Assembly (NCBI GenBank): GCA_018241785.1 | Contig: JAFEDF010000242.1 | Coordinates: forward strand, 1 to 49,176 | Reading direction: 5' to 3' | Length of the DNA stretch: 49,176 nucleotides | From: Pseudomonadota bacterium | GTDB lineage: Bacteria; Pseudomonadota; Gammaproteobacteria; Burkholderiales; Casimicrobiaceae | Shown here: positions 17,562 to 24,979 of the stretch, piece after piece | Layout: each line of letters starts with the position of its first letter | How positions within the stretch are numbered: position 1 is the first letter of the stretch | The notes under the pieces: generated by a model | Told to the model about the DNA's origin: nothing | Seen by the model: only the letters and a program-made list of their open reading frames with translations | Database searches by the model: none | Position numbers and translations under genes: made by a program

Positions 17562-18254
17562 ATGCCCACCCCACGAATCGCCGCCCAGGCCTTCCTCTCG
17601 CGCCTGCCCCTGTTCAGCGACCTCGCCCCGGCCGAGCTCGAGCGCATCGCGCTCGGAACGACCGAGGTCCACGTTCCCCGCGGCGAGATCATCTTCAACC
17701 GCGGGGACCCCTGCACGGGCTTCCACCTCGTCGTCTACGGGCAGGTGAAGCTCGCAATCGTCACCGCGCAGGGCGACGAGAAGATCGTCGAGATCATCGC
17801 GCCAGGCTTTTCGTTCGGCGAAGCCGTGATGTTCATGGAGCGCCCCTACGTCGTGATGGCCCAGGCGCTCGCCGACTCGTTTCTGCTCCACGTCACCCGC
17901 CAGGTCGTATTCGACGAGATCGCGCGCGACGCGCGCTTCGCGAAAAAGATGCTTGCCGGACTGTCGCGGCGGCTGCACGGGCTGATCAGCGACGTCGAAT
18001 CGTATTCGCTGCAGTCGGGCACCGAGCGCCTGATCGGCTACCTGCTGCGCCGGGACGACGGCGAGCAGCGCGACGAGGGCTCCTACGTGGTCACGCTGCC
18101 GACGTCGAAGACGATCGTCGCCTCGCGGCTCAACCTCACTCCGGAGCACCTGTCGCGCATCCTGCACGACCTCGCCAGCGCCGAGCTGATCCGCGTCGAC
18201 GGGCGCGACATCCACATCGTCGACGCCGCAAGGCTGCGCAACTATCACCCGTAG
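17562..18254 (+). CDS. Crp/Fnr-superfamily regulator, Dnr-like
   Basis: 230-residue regulator with a cyclic-nucleotide-like sensor domain (about 15-135; VPRGEIIFNRGDPCTGFHLV, GFSFGEAVMFMERPY) and a winged helix-turn-helix near residues 170-220. The recognition region is SRLNLTPEHLSRILHDLA, again with a Glu-x-x-Ser-Arg pattern suited to TTGA(T/C)-type half-sites. It has no N-terminal cysteine cluster, so it is not an oxygen-sensing FNR. Dnr/NnrR-type NO sensors have this layout, and the nearby NOR-like operon makes that attractive but unproven. An ATG at 17535 would add nine residues but overlaps the likely -10. It converges on the trpD2-like gene with a 10-base overlap. Confidence 0.85.
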   Translation: MPTPRIAAQAFLSRLPLFSDLAPAELERIALGTTEVHVPRGEIIFNRGDPCTGFHLVVYGQVKLAIVTAQGDEKIVEIIAPGFSFGEAVMFMERPYVVMAQALADSFLLHVTRQVVFDEIARDARFAKKMLAGLSRRLHGLISDVESYSLQSGTERLIGYLLRRDDGEQRDEGSYVVTLPTSKTIVASRLNLTPEHLSRILHDLASAELIRVDGRDIHIVDAARLRNYHP

Positions 18255-19033
18255 CGACGTGCAGCGCCGACGGGCTCGGCCGCGGCGCCGTCGCTGCCAG
18301 CCGCGTGCACGCAGCACGCAAGCTCGTCCAGGATCGCGCCCGGGATGGCCACCCTTCCCGCGAGCGCGCCGGCCGTCCAGTCGGCAATCGCCGCGGCGTC
18401 GCCCGGCGCAGGGAGGCGCTCCGGCGACTGCTCCGGCGGGCGTGCCGCAAACATGACCGTCGCGACACCCTGACGGTACCACTCGATGCGCGGCGGACGC
18501 CGCGGATCGGCAAACGGCTCGCCCCCGGTTGCGCGCAAGAGCAGCGCATCGGCTGCCGTCGCCTCCAGATGCGCGCGAAGCGCCGCCAGCATGCGGGCGT
18601 CCGTGGCGCCCAGCACGCGCACGCCTGCGCCGCCGAACGGATCGAGCAGAGCCGCCGCCATTCGCGTGGCGGCCGTGACGGCGCCGCCGCCCAGCGCCGG
18701 GGCGAGTAGTGACGTTTCGACGTAGGCGAGGCGATCCGCCGCCATCCGTGCGCTTGCGCACGCGAGCGATCGTGCCGGCAGGATGCCGAGTTCGCGCAGC
18801 ACCTGCCAGCTCGCCGCGCCTCCGCGACGGCCGCGCCCGGCGGCCGGCCCGTGCACGAGGACCGGCACGCGGTAGCGTTCGAGAAGAAGCGCGAGCAGCG
18901 GCGTCAGGTTCGGACAGCCCCGCGGCCGCGCGTAGCTCGCGATGACGATCGGACGCGGGCAGTCGGCGCGCACCGGCAGGCGCCGCTCCGCCGGCACGGT
19001 CCGCTGCACTGCCGCCTCGGCCCCTCGAACCAT
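18245..19033 (-). CDS. TrpD2/YbiB-like protein, N-terminally short
   Basis: 262-residue homologue of YbiB/TrpD2, DNA-binding relatives of anthranilate phosphoribosyltransferase. Matching segments include RPIVIASYARP, NLTPLLALLLERYRVPVLVHG, a GGEPFADPRRPPRIEWY segment that aligns with YbiB, and DELACCVHAAG near the end. Typical members have about 320 residues; this one lacks roughly the first 70-80, the helical N-terminal domain. The frame upstream stays open to a TGA near 19115 but offers no ATG, GTG or TTG before the start at 19033. The body is also rather divergent. It diverges from the oxidase cluster, and a perfect FNR box is centred 43 bases before its start. Its function is unknown. Confidence 0.72.
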   Translation of the reverse strand: MVRGAEAAVQRTVPAERRLPVRADCPRPIVIASYARPRGCPNLTPLLALLLERYRVPVLVHGPAAGRGRRGGAASWQVLRELGILPARSLACASARMAADRLAYVETSLLAPALGGGAVTAATRMAAALLDPFGGAGVRVLGATDARMLAALRAHLEATAADALLLRATGGEPFADPRRPPRIEWYRQGVATVMFAARPPEQSPERLPAPGDAAAIADWTAGALAGRVAIPGAILDELACCVHAAGSDGAAAEPVGAARRYG

Positions 19034-19040
19034 CCGCGCG

Positions 19041-19083
19041 ATTGTCGAAAACGTCGCCTCTGCGACGCATTGATTCGCATCAA
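19041..19083 (-). promoter_or_regulatory. Perfect FNR box (proximal to trpD2-like gene)
   Basis: TTGATTCGCATCAA (19070-19083) is an exact TTGAT-N4-ATCAA FNR/Anr site. Leftward, GACAAT (19046-19041) could be a -10 element 23 bases away, which would start RNA almost at the trpD2-like ATG (19033). It is also the upstream member of a tandem pair with the next site, 35 bases centre to centre. Confidence 0.72.
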
Positions 19084-19104
19084 GCGGGCAGCCGCAGGTT
19101 TTCT

Positions 19105-19146
19105 TTGATGCGCATCAATGGCGTCGGCGGTGCGCGTCTTTAGTGT
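19105..19146 (+). promoter_or_regulatory. Perfect FNR box and -10 element of the respiratory cluster
   Basis: TTGATGCGCATCAA (19105-19118) is a fully symmetric FNR site. TAGTGT (19141-19146) begins 22 bases after it, giving an inferred start near 19153 with the box centred at about -41.5. The first gene starts at 19226, leaving a leader of about 73 bases. Anaerobic activation of the whole rightward cluster is the natural reading. Confidence 0.75.
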
Positions 19147-19225
19147 CCGTTCCGTCGGCTGCTGCGCCGACGACGCCCGGCCACAGGGCCGGGCGCATTG
19201 CGAACGCACCGCGAGGAGCGCAACG

Positions 19226-19399
19226 ATGGCCGCACCCCAGACGATTCGACCCGAAGACGAAGCGGACGAGCCGGTCCCGGCGATGCAGCAACTGCTGGAC
19301 AACCCCTTCCTGCTGCTGTTCATCGGCATCGCGATGCCGACGGTGCTCTACGTCGTCTGGGGCGTGATGGAGATCGTCGGCATCCCGCTCGCCCGCTGA
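19226..19399 (+). CDS. Small single-pass membrane protein, probable oxidase subunit
   Basis: 57-residue protein with a polar, acidic N-terminal half and one hydrophobic helix (PFLLLFIGIAMPTVLYVVWG, about residues 30-50). GAGGAG lies eight bases before the ATG. It is the first gene after the tandem FNR boxes and lies 28 bases before the CuA subunit gene. Size and position recall the short subunit IIa/CbaD helix of ba3-type oxidases, which completes a truncated subunit II. I see no sequence motif that proves this. Confidence 0.7.
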   Translation: MAAPQTIRPEDEADEPVPAMQQLLDNPFLLLFIGIAMPTVLYVVWGVMEIVGIPLAR

Positions 19400-19427
19400 G
19401 CCGCGGACGCGCGACGAGGAGACCGCA

Positions 19428-19973
19428 ATGAGCGCGATTCAACCGCCGGCCGTCCGCGTATGGTGGAAGCAGCCGCTCGACCGTGTCGAGGGCACGTGGA
19501 TCGCCATCGCATTCGTATGGTGCCTCGTGATGTTCTTCATGATGCCGTACTGGCACGTGTACGGTAAGCAGAACCTCTCGAACGAGGCCTACCGGACGAC
19601 GCCCGAGCGCTACCAGCAGAAGACGCAGGAGATCGTCGATCGCTACACGGTGCGTACCGAGACCGACCTCAAGGTCCCCGTCGTGCACCCGCCCGCGGGA
19701 AGCGACGTCTACCTGATCGCGCGGCTCTGGCAGTGGTGGCCGATGCTCGAGCTCGAGGAGGGCAAGACCTACAGGCTCCACCTCGCGTCGATGGACTGGC
19801 TGCACGGCTTCTCGCTGCAGCCGGAGAACATCAACGTCGAAGTCCACCCGGGCTACGAGCACGTCGTCACGCTGACGCCGACGCGCGCCGGAACGTATTC
19901 GATCATCTGCAACGAGTACTGCGGCATCAACCATCACACGATGGCGAGCCGCCTCTATGTCGTGAAGCGATAG
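19428..19973 (+). CDS. Heme-copper oxidase/NO reductase subunit II with CuA site
   Basis: 181-residue membrane-anchored electron-entry subunit. It has one transmembrane helix (about residues 24-42, IAIAFVWCLVMFFMMPYW) followed by a cupredoxin domain. The dinuclear CuA ligands are all present: His126 (MDWLHGF), Cys161, Glu163, Cys165, His169 and Met172 in ICNEYCGINHHTM. A single N-terminal helix rather than a hairpin resembles ba3-type subunit II. GAGGAG precedes the start by six bases. It lies nine bases before the catalytic subunit. No fused cytochrome c domain is present, so electrons should come from a soluble cytochrome c or copper protein, or from the cytochrome b partners in this cluster. 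Confidence 0.92.
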   Translation: MSAIQPPAVRVWWKQPLDRVEGTWIAIAFVWCLVMFFMMPYWHVYGKQNLSNEAYRTTPERYQQKTQEIVDRYTVRTETDLKVPVVHPPAGSDVYLIARLWQWWPMLELEEGKTYRLHLASMDWLHGFSLQPENINVEVHPGYEHVVTLTPTRAGTYSIICNEYCGINHHTMASRLYVVKR

Positions 19974-19982
19974 GGGAACTTC

Positions 19983-21710
19983 ATGGCGATCAACAGGAAC
20001 TTCCGCACCTGCCCGACGACCGGGCTCGTCTTCCACGAGCAGGCCGACCGGCTGATCCGCTGGAACGCCGTCGCCGGGGTCGTGTCGCTGCTCGTCGGCG
20101 GGGTGCTCGCACTGCTCGTCACGCTCACCCGCTGGCCGGCGGTCCACCTGCTGCCTGCCGACTGGTTCTACCTCGTGCTGACGGCGCATGGGCTCGACAT
20201 GCTGGTGTTCTGGATCATCTTCTTCGAGATCGCCGTTCTCTACTTCTGCGGGGCGGTGCTGCTCCGATGCAGGATCGCGGCGCCGCGCTGGGCATGGCTC
20301 GGCTTCGCGCTGATGGTGATCGGCGCCGTCACCAACAACGTCGCAGTGTTCCGCGGCGATTCGAGCGTGATGTTCACCTCGTACGCGCCGATGGGCGCGC
20401 ACCCCGCCTTCTACCTCGGCCTGATCCTGTTCGCCGTCGGTGCGCTGATCGGCTGCTTCGTGTTCCTCGGCACGCTCGTCGTCGCGAGGAGCGAGGGCAC
20501 GTTCCACGGATCGCTGCCGCTCGTCACCTTCGGCGCGGTCACCGCGTGCATCATCGCGATCTTCACGATCGCCTCGGGCGCGATCATCCTGATCCCGACG
20601 TTCCTGTGGTCGATCGGGCTCGTCAGCCACATCGACTCGCTGATGTACCGGACCGTCTGGTGGGCGTTCGGCCACAGCTCGCAGCAGATCAACGTCGCCG
20701 CGCACGTGTCGATCTGGTACGCGATCGCCGCGATCGTGTTCGGCGCCAAGGCGCTCTCCGAGCGGGTCTCGCGCACCGCGTTCCTGCTCTACATCTGCTT
20801 CCTGCAGCTCGCGTCGGCGCACCACCTGCTCGCCGATCCGGGGCTCACGTCGAACTGGAAGATCTTCAACACGAGCTACGCGATGTACCTCGCCGTGCTG
20901 GCGTCGATGGTGCACGGCCTGACGGTGCCGGGGGCGATCGAGGTCGCGCAGCGCGAGAAGGGCTACAACCGCGGCCTGTTCGAGTGGCTGAGGAAGGCGC
21001 CGTGGGGCAATCCGGTGTTCTCGGGAATGTTCATCTCGCTCGTCGGATTCGGGTTCCTCGGCGGCATCTCGGGCGTGATGATGGGCACCGAGCAGCTCAA
21101 CCTGATCATCCACAACACGATCTACGTCCCGGGCCACTTCCATGCGACGGTCGTCGTCGGCACGACGCTCGCGTTCATGTCGATGACCTACTTCCTGATC
21201 CCGGTGCTGTTCCGCCGCGAGCTGATGTTTCCCGGGCTCGCCCGCTGGCAGCCGTATCTCTTCGGCCTCGGGATGAGCTCGTTCGCGCTCTTCATGATGG
21301 GCGCCGGCACGCTCGGGGTGCCGCGCAGGCACTGGGACATCACGTTCGCCGGCAACCCGCTCGGCTACGAGTTCCCGGGCACGGCGTACCTGATGATGGG
21401 CATCATGGCCCTCTCCGGCATCGTCGCGGTCGTCGGGGGCATCGCCTACCTGCTGATCACCGTCGGCAGCGTGTTCTTCGGCAAGCGGATCGGCGGATCG
21501 GAGTTCAAGGCGCTCTCGGTGCGCGAGGGGCGCGCGTCGCCGCCGGCTCCGCAGCCGGTCGCCGCAGCGATCACCGGCCACGGCAGCATCGGCATCGGCG
21601 GCTTCGTTGCGCCGGGGACCTTCACGCTGGCGCTCGTGTTCCTGGTCGCCTTCGTCCTCTACTACTTCGTGAATTGGAAATACCTGTCGACGCTCTGGCC
21701 GCTGTCCTAG
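19983..21710 (+). CDS. Heme-copper superfamily subunit I lacking the active-site tyrosine (candidate NO reductase)
   Basis: 575-residue integral membrane catalytic subunit of about 12-13 helices. All six canonical His ligands are present: His69 (TAHG, low-spin heme), His231, His280 and His281 (CuB/FeB site), and His385 and His387 (PGHFHATVVVG). Oxygen reductases carry a His-Pro-Glu-Val-Tyr motif in helix VI, whose Tyr is crosslinked to His. Here it reads GHSSQQINVAAH: Glu is replaced by Ser233 and Tyr by Gln235. No Tyr lies at the cbb3-type position six residues before the HH pair either. Loss of this Tyr marks NO-reducing branches such as the eNOR, sNOR, gNOR and nNOR families. Activity is inferred. 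It overlaps the sco gene by 37 bases. Confidence 0.88.
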   Translation: MAINRNFRTCPTTGLVFHEQADRLIRWNAVAGVVSLLVGGVLALLVTLTRWPAVHLLPADWFYLVLTAHGLDMLVFWIIFFEIAVLYFCGAVLLRCRIAAPRWAWLGFALMVIGAVTNNVAVFRGDSSVMFTSYAPMGAHPAFYLGLILFAVGALIGCFVFLGTLVVARSEGTFHGSLPLVTFGAVTACIIAIFTIASGAIILIPTFLWSIGLVSHIDSLMYRTVWWAFGHSSQQINVAAHVSIWYAIAAIVFGAKALSERVSRTAFLLYICFLQLASAHHLLADPGLTSNWKIFNTSYAMYLAVLASMVHGLTVPGAIEVAQREKGYNRGLFEWLRKAPWGNPVFSGMFISLVGFGFLGGISGVMMGTEQLNLIIHNTIYVPGHFHATVVVGTTLAFMSMTYFLIPVLFRRELMFPGLARWQPYLFGLGMSSFALFMMGAGTLGVPRRHWDITFAGNPLGYEFPGTAYLMMGIMALSGIVAVVGGIAYLLITVGSVFFGKRIGGSEFKALSVREGRASPPAPQPVAAAITGHGSIGIGGFVAPGTFTLALVFLVAFVLYYFVNWKYLSTLWPLS

Positions 21711-22513
21711 TCCTCGCCGCCGCGCTCGCGGCCCCGCCCGCGCGCGCGGCGATCGCTCCGCCGCCCACGGCGGCGCAGGCACCTCGCACGCAGGTCTTCG
21801 ATCGGGACAACGCACTCCGCGCGAGCTCGGCGGTGGTCGGCACGACTCCCGCGGACCGCGTGCTGTCGACCTCCGACGGCCGGACGATCCGCCTCGCCGA
21901 GCTTCGCGGCAGGCCGCTCATCGTGAGCTTCGTCTACACGGGCTGCACGCAGGTGTGCCCGGCGGCGACGCAGTTCCTCGCCGGGGCGGTCGCCGAAGCG
22001 CGGCGTGCCGTCGGTCCGGACAGCTTCACCGCGCTCACGATCGGCTTCAACCTTCCGTTCGACAACCCCCAGGCGATGCGCTCGTTCGCGCGCTCGCATG
22101 GCATCGACGGGCCGGGATGGATCGCGGCGAGCCCGGCCGCGGCCGACGTCGATGCGCTGGTGCGCGATTTCGGCTTCAGCTACGTCGCGACGCCGGCAGG
22201 ATTCGACCATATCGAGCAGGTGACGATCGTCGATGGCGGCGGGCGGATCGTCCGCCAGGTCTACGGCGACTCGTTCGCGCTGCCGATGCTGATCGATCCG
22301 CTGAAGGCTCTTGCCTCCGGCGCACCGCTTCCCGCCGGCGGCGGCCTCGCGGCGATCGCCGAGCGCGTGCGCGTCTGGTGCACGGTCTACGACCCCGCGC
22401 TGGGGCGCTACCGCTTCGATTACGGCCTCGTCATCGAGCTCGTCGCCGGAGCGACGATTCTCGGCGGCACGCTTGCCTACCTCGCGAGCGGGCGCAGGCG
22501 CCGCGGGACGTGA
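21674..22513 (+). CDS. Sco1/SenC-like copper chaperone with C-terminal anchor
   Basis: Thioredoxin-fold copper protein that loads or reduces the CuA centre. The ligands are Cys91 and Cys95 in FVYTGCTQVCP and His179 in GFDHIEQVTIVD. The proposed TTG start at 21674 gives a signal-like segment (ALAAVLVLAAALAAPPARA) and overlaps the subunit I gene by 37 bases; no ATG or GTG lies in a better place, so the start is uncertain. A second hydrophobic helix near the C-terminus (about residues 248-268) followed by a basic tail should fix it to the membrane, unlike most Sco proteins, which are anchored at the N-terminus only. Its presence fits the CuA subunit two genes upstream. Confidence 0.85.
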   Translation: MEIPVDALAAVLVLAAALAAPPARAAIAPPPTAAQAPRTQVFDRDNALRASSAVVGTTPADRVLSTSDGRTIRLAELRGRPLIVSFVYTGCTQVCPAATQFLAGAVAEARRAVGPDSFTALTIGFNLPFDNPQAMRSFARSHGIDGPGWIAASPAAADVDALVRDFGFSYVATPAGFDHIEQVTIVDGGGRIVRQVYGDSFALPMLIDPLKALASGAPLPAGGGLAAIAERVRVWCTVYDPALGRYRFDYGLVIELVAGATILGGTLAYLASGRRRRGT

Positions 22514-22529
22514 CGCAGGCCGGCCGGCC

Positions 22530-24476
22530 ATGCTGAAGCTCGTCCAGCGCATCCTGCAGCGGGTTTTCCTCGCCGTCGAGCGCGTGTTCAACCATGCATT
22601 CGGCGAGGAGAACAACCCGCTCTACCACCTGGGCGCGATCGCGTACTTCCTGATGTGGGTGGTCGTGGCGAGCGGCGTCTACCTCTACGTGTTCTTCCGC
22701 ACCGGGGTCGAGGAGGCCTATGCGTCGGTCGAGTACCTGACGCATACGCAGTGGTATGCAGGCGGGATCCTGCGCAGCCTGCACCGCTACGCATCCGACG
22801 GCGTGGTGCTCGCGATGCTGCTCCACGTGTGCCGCCATTTCACCTTCGATCACTACCGCGGCTTCCGCTGGTTCTCGTGGATCTCGGGGATCGTCGTGCT
22901 GTGGCTCGTCTACGTCTCGGGCATCAACGGCTTCATGCTGCCATGGGACCGGCTCGCACAGTACGTGACGGTCGGCAGCGCCGAGTGGCTCGACCGGCTG
23001 CCGATCTTCAGCGGAACGCTTGCACGCAACTTCCTGTCCCCGCAGGCGGTCGGCGACCGGCTGTTCTCGCTGCTGTCGTTCCTGCACATCGGCTTTCCGC
23101 TCGGCATTCTCGCGCTGCTGTGGATCCACACTCAGCGCGTGCCGCGCGCCACGACGCAGCCCCCGCGCCCGTTGATGGCGTGGCTCGCGGGATCGATGGT
23201 CGCGCTCTCGCTCGTGAAGCCGGTGGTGAGCCAGGGCCCGGCCGACCTCGCGACGGTGCCGCAGCAAATCGGCATCGACTGGTTCTACCTGCCGGTTTTT
23301 CCCCTCTTCGACCGCTGGACCCTCGGCAGCGTCTGGCTCCTCGTCGCCGTGTCGACGGTCGTCGTCGCCCTCCTTCCGTGGCTGCCGCCGCGGCGTGCCT
23401 CGCGCGGCGCGGCGCGGCAGATCATGCTCCGTCCGGACAACCGCGTCATCGCGGTGCGCGACGGCGAGACGCTGCTCGAGAGCGCGCTTCGCGACGGCAT
23501 CGACTTCCCGTTCGAGTGCAGGAGCGGCGGCTGCGGCGAGTGCAAGTGCACGATCGTCGCCGGGCGCGTCGACTACGGCAGCTATCAGGAGGACGTGCTC
23601 TCGACGCAGGAGCGCGCCGAAGGCAAGGCGCTCGCGTGCTGCGCGACGCCGCTCACCGACGTCGTGCTGCAGTACGTCCCGCGCACGGCGCCTGGCGGCA
23701 TCGCGGCCGGCCGCTTCCGCGCGCGCGTCGTGTCGATGGACCTGCTCGCCGACGACGTGATGCGCGTGCGGCTCGCCCCCGAGCACCGTGCAACGATCGC
23801 GTTCCGCGCCGGCCAGTACGTCAACGTCGTGCTCCCCGACGGCGAGCGGCGCAGCTTCTCGTTCGCCACCGCGCCGCACGTCGGCGGCCCGATCGAGCTG
23901 CAGGTCCGGCTCGTCGCCGGAGGCCGCTTCACGACCCACGTGTTCACGCGGATGAGAGTCGGCGACGACATCGATCTCGAGGGGCCGCTGGGGTCGTTCT
24001 TCCTGCGCGAGGACAGCGACAAGCCGATGATCTTCGTCGCGGGCGCCACCGGCTTCGCCCCGGTGAAGAGCATGCTCGAGCACGCGTTCCACACCGGCGT
24101 CGCGCGCCCGATGGTCCTGTACTGGGGTGTGCGCTCGCGCAAGGACCTCTACCTCGCCGACCTGCCGTACCGCTGGGAAGCCGAACACGCGAACTTCCGC
24201 TTCGTGCCCGTCCTGTCGGAGCCGCGGCCCGAGGACCACTGGACGGGACGCACCGGCCTCGTGCACGAGGCGATCCTCGCCGACTATCCCGACCTCTCGT
24301 CGCAGCAGCTCTATGCGTGCGGCTCGGTGGCGATGGTCGAGGCCGCGCATCCGGCGTTCGTCGCGCGCGGCCTTGCCGAAGACGACTGCTTCTCCGACGC
24401 GTTCAGGCTCGCAGCGCATCGGCCGCGCGTGCTTCCGGAGGCCGAGCTCGTGAGCCTCGGGGGACGGGCGCCGTGA
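22530..24476 (+). CDS. Cytochrome b / [2Fe-2S] ferredoxin / flavin NAD(P)H reductase fusion
   Basis: 648-residue three-part redox protein. Residues 1-300 are a cytochrome b of the b/b6 type with two His-x13-His pairs (His85/His99 and His186/His200), enough for two b hemes. Residues 310-390 are a plant-type ferredoxin, with CRSGGCGECKC (Cys330, 335, 338) and a fourth Cys at 370 or 371. The C-terminal 250 residues are a ferredoxin reductase, with RSFSFATAP for FAD and VAGATGFAPVKSMLEHA plus YACGSVAMVE for NAD(P)H. Electrons could run from NAD(P)H through FAD and the iron-sulfur centre to membrane hemes in one chain. The 16-base spacing to sco and the GTGA overlap with the next gene place it in the operon. 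Confidence 0.88.
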   Translation: MLKLVQRILQRVFLAVERVFNHAFGEENNPLYHLGAIAYFLMWVVVASGVYLYVFFRTGVEEAYASVEYLTHTQWYAGGILRSLHRYASDGVVLAMLLHVCRHFTFDHYRGFRWFSWISGIVVLWLVYVSGINGFMLPWDRLAQYVTVGSAEWLDRLPIFSGTLARNFLSPQAVGDRLFSLLSFLHIGFPLGILALLWIHTQRVPRATTQPPRPLMAWLAGSMVALSLVKPVVSQGPADLATVPQQIGIDWFYLPVFPLFDRWTLGSVWLLVAVSTVVVALLPWLPPRRASRGAARQIMLRPDNRVIAVRDGETLLESALRDGIDFPFECRSGGCGECKCTIVAGRVDYGSYQEDVLSTQERAEGKALACCATPLTDVVLQYVPRTAPGGIAAGRFRARVVSMDLLADDVMRVRLAPEHRATIAFRAGQYVNVVLPDGERRSFSFATAPHVGGPIELQVRLVAGGRFTTHVFTRMRVGDDIDLEGPLGSFFLREDSDKPMIFVAGATGFAPVKSMLEHAFHTGVARPMVLYWGVRSRKDLYLADLPYRWEAEHANFRFVPVLSEPRPEDHWTGRTGLVHEAILADYPDLSSQQLYACGSVAMVEAAHPAFVARGLAEDDCFSDAFRLAAHRPRVLPEAELVSLGGRAP

Positions 24477-24976
24477 AGCGCACGATGCGCATCGCGGCAC
24501 AGGCGGTCCTCTATGCCGCCTTCGTCGCGGTCATCGGCTATTTCTCGACGTCGCCTGCGTACGTCCACCTCGCGCCCGGCGAAGCGGTCGTCAAGCTCTC
24601 GCTGAGCCATGCAGGCGAGCGCAAGGAGCCATGCCGGACCCGCAGCGAAGCCGAGCTCGCGAAGCTCGCGCCGAACATGCGCTCACCGACCGTGTGTACG
24701 CGCGAGCGGGTTCCCGTGCGCATCGTGGTGGCGATCGACGGCACGACCATATTCGACGTCGTCGCGCAGCCGACCGGGCTCGCGAAGGACGGTGCGTCGA
24801 CCGTCTACCGGCGGCTCACCGTCGCCGCCGGCCGCCACCGCATCCGCGCCGAGCTCGCCGACGCACCGGGGGGCCGCATGACGTACTCGGCGACGACCGA
24901 GGTCGACCTCGCGCCCGGGCGCCTGCTCGTCATCGACTTCGCCCCCGAGGCCGGCGGCTTCGTGTTCCGGAGCTGA
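24473..24976 (+). CDS. Unknown membrane-anchored protein of the respiratory cluster
   Basis: I do not recognise this 167-residue protein. The GTG start overlaps the preceding stop (GTGA); an ATG at 24485 is an alternative. One hydrophobic helix (about residues 8-24, AQAVLYAAFVAVIGYF) is followed by a soluble domain, probably periplasmic, rich in alternating hydrophobic residues suggesting a beta-sandwich. It has two Cys (in KEPCRTR and PTVCTRE) that could form a disulfide or bind a metal. It is flanked by the two cytochrome b fusion genes with 3-4-base spacing or overlap, so it is likely a subunit or assembly factor of their complex. Confidence 0.75.
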   Translation: MKRTMRIAAQAVLYAAFVAVIGYFSTSPAYVHLAPGEAVVKLSLSHAGERKEPCRTRSEAELAKLAPNMRSPTVCTRERVPVRIVVAIDGTTIFDVVAQPTGLAKDGASTVYRRLTVAAGRHRIRAELADAPGGRMTYSATTEVDLAPGRLLVIDFAPEAGGFVFRS

Positions 24977-24979
24977 TCG

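Noticed and set aside
19983..21710. Ordinary cytochrome c oxidase subunit I
   Set aside because: The helix VI His-x3-Tyr needed for O2 reduction is His-Ser-Ser-Gln-Gln, and no substitute Tyr is seen at the cbb3 position.
19320..21815. 831-codon open frame antisense to the CuA and catalytic subunits
   Set aside because: Composition is almost wholly charged residues, with no domain; the + strand genes have complete metal-ligand sets.
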